From positions 2,542,001 to 2,606,000 of the forward strand of contig JAECYW010000006.1 of the NCBI GenBank assembly GCA_023014335.1: a DNA stretch of 64,000 bases, read 5' to 3'. Numbering within the stretch: the stretch's first letter is position 1; every line of letters begins with the position of its first letter. Both the position numbers and the translations under genes were made by a program. Under the pieces are notes generated by a model, which saw nothing but the letters and a program-made list of their open reading frames with translations, was not told where the DNA came from and ran no database searches. The stretch comes from Galerina marginata (lineage: Eukaryota > Basidiomycota > Agaricomycetes > Agaricales > Galerinaceae). Shown here in pieces: positions 10,901 through 20,586 of the stretch.

Positions 10901-13900
10901 GAGTAAAACCTGAAACTGATGAGGAAAAACTTTGCTTTCAGTTAATTAAAGACTTGGATCATGTTGGTGGATCAGTTAAAGGCTCAACTACAACCAAAAA
11001 ATATATGCGCAATGAAATTTGGTCTTTGATTTCATATTTAGGTGCACCTTCATGGTTCATTACATTTTCTCCAGCTGACAATAAACATCCAATAAGTCTA
11101 TATTTTGCAGATACTAAGGAAAAATTTAGCCCATTATTAAAAAATGAAAATGAGCGCTTTAGATTAATAGCTCATAATCCTGTAGCTGGTGCTAGATTTT
11201 TTCATTTTATGTGTGAAATGTTTATTAAACATGTTCTTGGAGTTGGAGAAAATCATGCTGGTCTTTATGGAAACACAAATGCATACTATGGAACTGTTGA
11301 GCAACAAGGAAGATTGACTTTACATATGCATATGTTACTTTGGTTGAAAGGTGCTTTATCTCCTCAGGAAATTAGAGATAAAATCATGGATCCAACCTCA
11401 GAATTTCAAAAGCAAATGGTTGAATATTTAGAAAGTGTTCATATAGGTGAATTTATGACTGGAACTCAGGAGGAAGTTGGTCAAAAAATCAATATTGAAA
11501 AAACTCAGAATAAAAATTATCAAGATCCAACTCAGACTTTACCTGATCCACCACCTTCAGTGTGTATAAATAAAAACTGTGAAAATAAAGACTGTACTGA
11601 GTGTAAAAATCTTGAAACTTGGTGGCAAAAGTTCAGAAATACTACAGATGATTTGATATTTAAGTCTAATGTTCACACTTGTAGAGGTTTCAAGTCTGAT
11701 GAAAAAACTCCAAAAAAAGATAGACCTGGCTGTATTAATAAACATGGAAATTGCAAAGCCAGATTTCCTAGAGATCTTTTTGAACAAACACAAGTTGATC
11801 CTAAAACTGGTGCTTTAAATGTTAAAAAAGGTGAACCTTGGATTAATACTTTTACTCCATCAGTAACTTATCTTTTAAGATGTAATTCAGATGTAACTAG
11901 TTTGTTATCTGGTACAGCAATTAAAGCCATTGTAGCTTATATTTCAGACTATGTAACTAAGCCTGGACTTAAAACTTATAGTATATTTGATACTATTAGA
12001 AGTGTTTTTAACAGAAATACTGAGATGCTCGGTGGATCTTTAGAAAGAAAAGAAAAAGCAAGAAGATTAATTACACAGACTGTAAATTCTTTAACTGCTA
12101 AGATGGAAATTGGAGGTCCAATGGCTGCTTTGTATTTATTAGGAAATCCTGATCATTATACAAGTCATAAATTTATTCCTGTCTATTGGAAAAATTATGT
12201 AAGAGAAGTTCTTATGTCTTGGAAACCTGAAAAAGACTTAGAAGAAATTATTCCTGAGAAACTGGTAATTCAAAAAGATAAAGATGGCCATTATATAGGT
12301 TTTTCAGCAGTACATGATTATATGTATAGACCTAAAATTTTTGAAGACAAAACATTATATGAATGGGTTCAAATGGCTACTAGAATTAAAGTTCCAAGTT
12401 TTAAAAAGCAAGATAAAGCTGAATCTGAAGATGAATTAGATTTATTTAATCAAGAGTCTTTGGATCAAATTGTAAAACCAACTCAATCTGACAAGTCTAA
12501 AGTTATTATTGAGGAAGAAGATACTGCTGATGAACTTAATATTTATTCTGAGTATTCTGATGAAGAAGAATCCAGTTTTGATAAAGAATGCTCAGATGAA
12601 GACAATGAATCTGACTCAGAAATATCAGATCTAAACAAGCCAGATTCAAAGCTTCATTCATTTTTAAAAGAACATCCTCTTTATAAAACTCATAAGGCTC
12701 ATTTTGATGAAAGAAAAAAAAATACTATACCAAATTTTGTAGGAGGTTCACTTCCAAGATGTGATCGAGGTGATAGAGAATATTACTGTGCAACTATGCT
12801 TACTTTATTCAAACCTTGGAGATCTGGAAAGGATTTAAAAAATACAGATTACAGCTGGGATGAAACTTTTAATTTATTTGAATTCAGTGAACAGCAGAAA
12901 CAGTATATGAAACATTTTAATGTCAGATATGAATGTAATGATGCCAGGGATGATTATTCTGCTCAACTTAAAAAAGGAAATACAAACAGTGGCTTGTTTC
13001 CTCAATGGATGAATTCTGAAATTCTTAATGAACTTGATGATGATGATAAGTTTCAAGGTGATGACTTTGGTGATGATGAACCTGATGATGATAAAGATTT
13101 TCATGCAAGTAAATATAATACACTTGGAAGATTAGGCAAACTTAGATATCAAGAAATGGAAGAGACAAGAATTGGTATAACTGAAGCTGGATGGCTTGAT
13201 GATTCACCTAATGGACTTGAAAAAGTTTCTAAAATTTCAATTACTCCAAAAATATTACAGAAAGGCTCAAGCTGGAAAGTCAGTGTTGAAAATGAAAGAC
13301 AAAAAATCTTAACTGAAAGAAGCAAAAATATTCCAGCCAAGTCAGGAAAAAATATAAATGATCCCAATGAAAATAATGTCCAACTTATTGATAGATCTTA
13401 CTTGAAGAGAAACTTTAAAGCTAAATTAAAATCTGACAGAAAATTAATAGCTACTATTATTGAGAAATTTACTTTAAATACTGAACAAGAAAGAGCCTTT
13501 AGAATTGTAGCTAATCATTCAGTTGAGTCTAAATCTGAACAACTTAGAATGTATCTTGGTGGTATGGGTGGAACTGGTAAATCTCAAGTTATTAAAGCAT
13601 TAACAGAATTTTTTGAAGTTAAAAATGAATCACATAAAATAATTGTTCTTGGCCCAACTGGGTCTTCAGCTGCTTTACTTAAAGGTTCAACTTATCATTC
13701 ATTTCTTGGTATAAATCCTGGTGAAAACACAGCTAAAAAAATTGCCCAAGTTAAAACTAAACTTGAAGGAGTTCATTATATATTTATTGATGAAGTATCA
13801 ATGATGTCCTGTAATGATATATATAAAATTTCAGCTCAACTGTCCAAAGCTTTAAATGCATTTGATCTTCCATTTGGTGGCATAAATATAATTTTTGCAG

Positions 13901-16149
13901 GTGATTTTGCTCAATTACCTCCAGTTGGTGGCTCTTCATTATTTAGCCAAGCTGTAGGAACCCAATTACATTCAGGACTTAGCTTAAGTGGACAAGAAGC
14001 AGCAATTGGAAAGGCTTTATGGCATCAAGTTACTACAGTTGTAATTTTAAGGCAAAATATGAGACAAAAAGAACAAACATCTGAAGATGCTGCTTTAAGA
14101 ACTGCACTTATTAATATGAGATATGGAAAATGTACACCTGAAGATATTATATTTTTAAGATCACTTCAAGCTGGAAAAAGACCTGGTCAGCCTAAAGTAT
14201 CAGCTAAAGAATTTAGAAATATAGCTATAATTTGTGGCAGACATACACAAAAAGATGAAATAAATAATCTTGGTTGCCAAAGATTTGCAGATGAAACTGG
14301 TCAGAAATTAACACATTTTTATTCTATTGATAGATGGGGAAAAGAAAAAGATCCAGCTTCAAAGTCTAAGTGGGGAAAATCTAAATCTGCAGCTAAATTA
14401 AAACACAAGTCTAATGAAATTGAATTTGATGATCAGCATGAAATATGGAAACTTAGACATGGTGCTACTGAAAACTTTGCTGGAAAATTATCTTTATGTC
14501 TTGGAATGCCAGTTATGATTAGAAATAATGATGCAACTGAATTATGTATAACTAAAGGCCAAGAAGGAATTGTAGTTGGCTGGCAAGCTGAAACTGGTCC
14601 ACATAGAAAAAGAGTTCTTGATACATTATTTGTTAAACTTATAAAACCTGCAAAAACAATTCAAATTCCTGGATTGCCCCAAAATGTTGTACCTTTGATG
14701 AAAAATACCAAAACAATTACCTGTATTTTTCCAAGTGATTTAAAAGAAAGTGTTGAACGTCAACAAGTCTGGGTTTTGCCTAATTTTGCAATGACTGATT
14801 ATGCAAGTCAAGGAAAAACTAGACCTTATAATGTGGTGCATTTAAGTAGCTGCTATTCACATATGTCATATTATACTTGTTTATCTAGAAGTGCAAGTGC
14901 TGCAGGAACAATAATTATGCAAGGCTTTGAACCAAGTATTATTACTAAAGGATGTTCAGGTTATCTTAGACAGGAATTCAGAGAACATGAAATTCTTGAT
15001 GATATTACAAGACTTAGATATGAAGACTCTTTGCCTACCAATATTCAAGGGTATACTAGAAATACATTAATAAGACAATATCAACAGTGGAAAGGTGAAG
15101 ATTATGTACCTGAAAAAGTTGATTCAGCTCTTAAATGGACAGCTAGAGATCCAATGAATTTATTACCTATAGTTACAGACAGTCCTTGGCAGATTATTGA
15201 ATCTAAAAAGAAAAAAAATACAGCTAAGACAGCTCTTATTACTACATTTATTCCTGCTAAAGGTAGTCAAGCTTTAAAAAGAAAACATAATGATACTAAC
15301 TTGGAAAATAATAAAAGAATCAAGAATGATACTATTACTTCAAATATTAGTGGGCCTATTGGATTGAAATGGGATAGTAAAAATTATAGTTGCTCATATG
15401 ATAGCTTACTTGTGATTTTATATGATATTTGGAAAGAAAATCCAGATGAATGGACAGAAAACTTTGAGTCAATTAATGAAATTTATATGAGAAATTTAGC
15501 TAGTGGTTTTAAACAAGTTTATGAGGGCAGCAAGTCTTTGGAAAATATTAGAAATGATTTAAGACAAGATTTAAATAGTATTAGCTCTGATAAATTTCCA
15601 ATGGGCAAAAATAATGCCAGTGTGGCTGAACTTGCATTTGAATTATTAAAATCCAATAATGAAAATGCAATTTCTCAAATTTTCTGCAATCATTGTGACT
15701 ATACTGGAATAGAATATTCTGATCATCTTGAATATGTTTTTGATATAGAAAAGCACAAAGTGTCTTCAACTGAAAAATGGGGTAAAAAACTAAAAGAATC
15801 AACTTCTGAAAAATGCAATAACTGTTTTCATAAGCTTAGCCATGAACTTCAGTATAAAGAAAGTCCAAAATTAGTAATATTAGAGTATCCATTTAGTAAT
15901 ATTGAAACAAGTCATAAAATTAAGATAAAAGGTGATAATCAGATGAATATTTTATCACTTAGAGGAATTGTTTATTATGGAGAAAATCATTTTTCATCTA
16001 GAATTATTTCCTCAGAAGGAAAGATTTGGTATCATGATGGAATTGAAACAGGAAAAAAATCAATAGAAGATGGATATTTGTTTTCAATGGATAGTAAAAC
16101 TCTAAAAACTTATCAAGAAAAGAATCTTGTACTTGCTGTTTATGCATAG
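7994..16149 (+). CDS. Helitron Rep-helicase (RepHel) with N-terminal repeats and C-terminal USP-like domain
   Basis: This rolling-circle transposase would nick, transfer and unwind Helitron DNA. Numbering is from 8305. A probable first exon (7994..8225) joins in frame through a GC-AG intron (8226..8284). Residues ~345-435 hold about five Lys-rich ~20-residue repeats (KSDNLKAVK-YQ-SN-EKY). A cysteine-containing DUF6570-like region follows (~470-690). The HUH motif is TLHMHMLLW (~1006) and the two catalytic tyrosines are YISDY (Y1212, Y1216). The PIF1-like helicase has Walker A GGMGGTGKS (~1752), DEVSMM (~1828), FAGDFAQLPPV, DYASQGKT and CLSRS. The C-terminal ~240 residues carry NYSCSYDSLL (~2360), two CxxC pairs and GENHFSSRI (~2560), resembling a ubiquitin-specific protease. 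The frame is intact, so the element may be active. The N-terminal ~220 residues are AT-biased and uncertain. Confidence 0.87.
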
Positions 16150-16247
16150 ATAATTAATTATATTAATATAATGGGTGGGTGGTTGGGATAATAATACTTT
16201 ATATATCTAAATAATTAAATATATACATTAAGCAGAAAAAAGGACGA

Positions 16248-16284
16248 ATACATGCCATGCGAAGCAATGGCCCACTACACCAAG
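16248..16284 (+). repeat. 3' terminal hairpin and end of Helitron F
   Basis: GCCATGCGAAGCAATGGC can fold on its GCCAT/ATGGC arms and is followed by CCACTACACCAAG, the element end, with host T next. The matching hairpin GCCATGCGCAGCAATGGC ends the small elements at 30347, 36499 and 62317. Confidence 0.75.
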
Positions 16285-19200
16285 TCTCTTGTAATATATG
16301 GCAAAAGTCGAGTGGGCGATATTTTATGCTTGTAAGGAGTTGCATCTAATTCCTTTAACCAATAATAGCCATTTTCACTTCGCATTGATACTATATATGG
16401 CCCTAGGTAGCGGACTTTATGCTTCCGATTGTGGCTCATTTCGATTTGAGAATTGCGCACTAGCACAAGCTCTCCTTTCTTGTAAGTATCACGAGAGAGG
16501 TGATGAATGAATCGTTTCTCAAATTGTTCTTTTGATGCAAATCGAGCTTTCTTCAGTCTCCGAGCGGCTCGAGCTATATCGTCTGGGTGTTTGTTAAGCT
16601 GTTGCATCCTCAGAGCTATCAGATCACTGGTTTTCATATTGGCGTGAAATCCTTCGACCATAAAGGTTGCTTCTGCTAGATCTAGCGGTAGCATTGGTTC
16701 GGTACCATGGAGAAGCTGGTATGGGGAAAATCCAGTAACTCGGCTGATGGTGATTCGATCGGCAAATACTGCTTCCGCTAACTTTTCTGGCCATCGCGTT
16801 ATTGGTGTGCCTGTTGTTTGGCATGACTTAACCAGGGATTCGCGCAATATAAAATGTCCCCGCTCTACGACTCCATTGGCATGATGATTGTATGGCGTGA
16901 TACGGATGTGGGGAATTTTGAGTCGCTTTAGCAATTCTGCAAAGACTCCTTTGATTTCTGGTCCGTTATCAGTGATGACATGATCGGGGGCTCCATATCT
17001 GCAAAATATCTGTTCCCAGAAGAATTTACGCAGTTCGTCAGATGTCTTATCAGGTAATGCTCTTGCTTCGCATGCTCCAGATAAGTCGTCTCGGGCTACT
17101 ACTATGCACACTTTATTATCGACTGACTTGGGCATGTGCATAATGTCAACGTAAATTTTTGAGAATAGTTTTGTGGGTGTCGAAATCGTCAGAGGAATTT
17201 CAGTCCTCTTTAGGCTTCGGACTTGGCATTCGTGACATGATTTCACATGATGGTGAATATCAGCTCGGATATGCGGCCAGAAAAAGCGGTGTCGGAGGAT
17301 CTCATAAACGGCCTGAACTCCACGGTGTCCTAATTCTTCATGTGCCTGACGAAGTATTGACAGCTTCTTTTCAGGTTTGGAAATGACAAGAAGTGGGGGT
17401 CGGTTTCCATTTCTCTTGAAAAGCCGGTCGTCCTTGACAATAAACTCTGTCGCTTTGGCAAGAAACCTTCGTTTCTTCTGAATATCGGTTATTACGGGGG
17501 TTTCCAAGGTTTTAAGGAAATGTTCTATATCCTGTAACATTTCTTCCTGAGTGATGCGACTAGCGGCAAGGCATGATGGGAGTGTGATCGGATCATTGTT
17601 TGGATTTTTAAGGGGTTTGTTTGGCCGTATAGGATTTCGCGATGTATGTAAGTCTGGATAGAAGGTCAGCAACGCAATTCCATCAAGCCAGCTGTCGTCA
17701 TCGGATTCTACAATTTCTCCTTCAGCTAATGTGCGACGAGAAAGCGCATCAGGTCCCTTGTGATTCTTGGCTGGAACGTGCACAAGCTCAAATGGAAAGA
17801 GCATTATCCCTTGGATCCATCGGTTGATAGCTGCATTGGGTTGAAGGTCTGGGTCGTTTAGCATTCCTTTAATGTACTTTGCATCAACTTCGACGATAAG
17901 CTTCTTGACTCCAATGATGTACAATCTCCAATGGCGAAGAGCGCGATAAAGTCCAAATAACTCTAGTTTGGGTTGAGAATACCGGGATTCACGTTCACTC
18001 ATGGGAATAGAACCGAATCGAGCGGGTCGCTTTCTTCCTTGCTCATCTATTTGGGATAAGATCATTCCCACTGCTTCTTGGCTTGAATCAACTGAAAGAA
18101 CAACTGGTCGGTCTGATTGATAGTCAATTGGCATAAGGGCTGGAGCTGTGGTAATTGAGTGTTTGATCTGATTGAATGCAGCTTGTCGTCGGTCATCCCA
18201 AATAAATTCTTGGTCCTTGTGGTATAGCTCCGACAGTGGCCGGACTAAGGCGGAATAATTTGGAATCCATACGCGCATGGTTCCACATAGTCCCAAGAAG
18301 CGTCGGACTTCTTTTGGGTCTGTGAGAGTGGGCCAATCTAGAACCTTGCTAATTTTAGATCTGTCCGGTTCTCTACCCATGGAATTGCATCGTTGTCCTA
18401 CAATTAAAACTTCTGGAAGACATATTTGGGTCTTGTTGGAGGCGAACGTAGCTCCTGCTAACTTGACACGATGCATAATGCGATGGACATCTTGGGCATG
18501 TTCCCAAATGAACCGACGAATTCCTTTGCTTCCTTCAACTACCTCAGGTGTTCCATCTTCTTGGAGATACTGCGTTTTTGGTCCCTTAATCGGTAGGTCA
18601 TCAATGAAGATGTTTGCGACGGTCGGGATTTCATCCTGAAGTATAATGACCATACACTTCTGAAATTCAGCTGGCGAATTGGTAAATCCGGTTGGAAGCG
18701 ATGTAATCTGAAGTAATCCAAGTGGCGTCATGAAAGCGGTAAGTTCCCGACTCTTTGGGTGTATTTTGCGGGCATCGAATCCCCAAAATAAGTCAAAGAC
18801 CGTAAAGCATTGGTGTCCTGCAAATCCTTCAACAAAATCATCGACAATTGGCAACATTCCTGCATCCCGTATGGTTACTGAATTAAGCGGTTGAAGATCA
18901 TGGACAATTCGTAGCTTTCCATTCTTCTTTAATACCACAAACCACTTGGAACGATAAGATGACTGACTATGCTCATAAACATCGGCATCCATTTTGAGTT
19001 TGAGTACCAATATGACTTTGTCCTTCAAACCAGGTGGTATCGGTATGTTGCGCTCTTCCCATGGTCTGTGGGGTACGGTTGGAATGATGTAAGGCGAAAA
19101 GTATGATTCCTTCAAGGTTCCTCTTTCAGCATCTTCAAAAGCGATCCCTTCCTCATTTAGCTTCATTATGTGCTTGAAGAGTTTCTCCTCCTCTGGCCAA

Positions 19201-19541
19201 AGGAAACCCTGAGAGTTGACGTTCAATTCGGCCATCCGGGCTTCCGTTATCTTCTTGGTTGGACTGAATTCTGGGGGTTGTTTAGGCAATGGAGGTAACG
19301 TAAGCAGAGGGTCTTCAGGGATCTGACGGGTTACTCGGCAGTCCTCTGGGAAGCTGGTAGAAACCGGGTGAATCTTTTTGTCTATGCGTTTGTAAGCCGT
19401 GAGTGTGAATACGGACTTGGTGCAATCAGATTCAGTATGTTCGGACGGGTAAAGGATAAGTTCATCATCATCATCGGGTTGGAATGGGGTGTCCCAAAGT
19501 ATCTCCTCATCGCAAATTTGAGTTAGGTCAGAAGTCGGCAT
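16275..19541 (-). CDS. pol: Element C Pol: reverse transcriptase, RNase H, integrase
   Basis: 1088 residues from the ATG at 19541 (context CCACC-ATG). Order: RT with IVHDLQPLNSVTIRD and catalytic FIDD; RNase H with VVLSVDSS and the later E and D; integrase HHCC zinc domain (HEELGHRG ... CHECQ); DDE core (YVDIMHM, ITDNGPE, ...GVVERG, last D and E 35 positions apart); and a GPY/F-type module YLGPYIV. No chromodomain is seen. Protease is not here but in the upstream Gag ORF. The frame is open upstream to 21548, overlapping the Gag ORF by ~960 nt in the +1 frame, so +1 frameshifting or splicing are alternatives to the internal ATG. The last ~3 codons are Helitron sequence. Confidence 0.9.
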   Translation of the reverse strand: MPTSDLTQICDEEILWDTPFQPDDDDELILYPSEHTESDCTKSVFTLTAYKRIDKKIHPVSTSFPEDCRVTRQIPEDPLLTLPPLPKQPPEFSPTKKITEARMAELNVNSQGFLWPEEEKLFKHIMKLNEEGIAFEDAERGTLKESYFSPYIIPTVPHRPWEERNIPIPPGLKDKVILVLKLKMDADVYEHSQSSYRSKWFVVLKKNGKLRIVHDLQPLNSVTIRDAGMLPIVDDFVEGFAGHQCFTVFDLFWGFDARKIHPKSRELTAFMTPLGLLQITSLPTGFTNSPAEFQKCMVIILQDEIPTVANIFIDDLPIKGPKTQYLQEDGTPEVVEGSKGIRRFIWEHAQDVHRIMHRVKLAGATFASNKTQICLPEVLIVGQRCNSMGREPDRSKISKVLDWPTLTDPKEVRRFLGLCGTMRVWIPNYSALVRPLSELYHKDQEFIWDDRRQAAFNQIKHSITTAPALMPIDYQSDRPVVLSVDSSQEAVGMILSQIDEQGRKRPARFGSIPMSERESRYSQPKLELFGLYRALRHWRLYIIGVKKLIVEVDAKYIKGMLNDPDLQPNAAINRWIQGIMLFPFELVHVPAKNHKGPDALSRRTLAEGEIVESDDDSWLDGIALLTFYPDLHTSRNPIRPNKPLKNPNNDPITLPSCLAASRITQEEMLQDIEHFLKTLETPVITDIQKKRRFLAKATEFIVKDDRLFKRNGNRPPLLVISKPEKKLSILRQAHEELGHRGVQAVYEILRHRFFWPHIRADIHHHVKSCHECQVRSLKRTEIPLTISTPTKLFSKIYVDIMHMPKSVDNKVCIVVARDDLSGACEARALPDKTSDELRKFFWEQIFCRYGAPDHVITDNGPEIKGVFAELLKRLKIPHIRITPYNHHANGVVERGHFILRESLVKSCQTTGTPITRWPEKLAEAVFADRITISRVTGFSPYQLLHGTEPMLPLDLAEATFMVEGFHANMKTSDLIALRMQQLNKHPDDIARAARRLKKARFASKEQFEKRFIHHLSRDTYKKGELVLVRNSQIEMSHNRKHKVRYLGPYIVSMRSENGYYWLKELDATPYKHKISPTRLLPYITRDLV

Positions 19542-20586
19542 GGTGGGAATAGAATGATAATGTCGGTGAGCTAAAAGACCGCAAAAGGCTTTAATGTGGT
19601 GTGAGTGCAGTGTTTTAGCGAGATTAATTTCGTGGGACAGGTCTAAGTGACTTCGGCTGAGTGATACCCTCCAAATTTGATGATATTTTGGAGATTTAAT
19701 GACTTGAGTATCCTGTCGATTGGCGTTAATTGGACTTGTAATTAATCTAGTACCAGCGCGTAGCGCGGGGAACTTGATGGATTTGAAGTCGGGGTTGGCC
19801 TTGAATATGCTCTTGGAATTTATCTCTAAGTCAGCAGTTAGCCAAGCATAAGTCAGTAGAAGTTGGTTGACTTGGCTCTCTCCCAAGTCCTTCCAACTTA
19901 ATACTTGCTCCGAAATTCTCAAATTTCGTAGCTGACTTAAGTCAGACCAAGGTGACCAGCAAAAAGATAAATTATGTAATACAAATGACAATATCCCAGA
20001 TACGTCACTAGCTCCAGAGCATTCAGAAACATAACGTCTGTCAAAGACTACATACCAAAGTCTGAGAATAAAAGAAAAAGCATAGGGGAGGCAGAAAGCA
20101 TAGAGAGTCAGAGAGTAAATAAGAAAAGAAGAGGAAGCATAGGGAGTCAGAGAAGAGATATGAAGAGAAAAGAAAGCATAAAGAGTCAGAGAAGAGAAAA
20201 GAAAAGAAAAGAAAGCATAGAGAGTCCAAGACGAGATAAGAAAAGAAGGGGAAGCATAGGGAGTCAGAGGAGAAATAGAAAATTCAGACCAAGAAAGAAA
20301 CATAGTAATCAAGTAAAGGTGACAAGTAAACACAGATAGAATGAAGGAAAGAGTCAGTAGATAGAAAGAGGAAAACATAAGCAAGATAGGATCAAAAGTG
20401 AAAGCTAAAGAAAATGTCTGGGGTAGCAAGAGGAAAACGATGCAGACTACATTCGAAATATCAAGACGGAAATGGAAATTGGTGCTTAATAAGCAAGGCC
20501 AGAAAAGGAAATAAAGTCGGAACCTAAGTCCAATCAGAATTGAGCTCAGCGTCGGCTCGAAAGACGTACTAAATGATATCATCGAC
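19542..20586 (-). repeat. Gag-pol spacer of element C with CT-rich tandem repeats
   Basis: About 1 kb between the gag ORF stop (20587) and the pol ATG. At 20040..20300 the minus strand carries tandem degenerate units of TCTGACTCCCTATGCTT and CTTTTCTTTTCTC, giving a repetitive Leu/Ser/Phe translation (SSLTLYAFFS). The pol frame is nevertheless open throughout. I regard it as spacer, possibly an intron or a polypyrimidine regulatory tract, rather than protein. Confidence 0.5.

Larger units (their letters stand above)
5280..16284 (+). mobile_element. Helitron F: autonomous Helitron2/Helentron-like element, 11.0 kb
   Basis: The left end is TTATGAGTCCTTTG, with a subterminal inverted repeat ATGAGTC...GACTCAT. 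The right end has a GCCATGCGAAGCAATGGC hairpin followed by CCACTACACCAAG. There is no target duplication: deleting 5280..16284 restores the pol frame of element C. The same ends occur, in reverse orientation, in a 0.4-kb derivative at 31430..31833. It encodes a single Rep-helicase gene (7994..16149) preceded by about 2.7 kb of palindrome-rich, AT-rich non-coding DNA. Confidence 0.82.
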
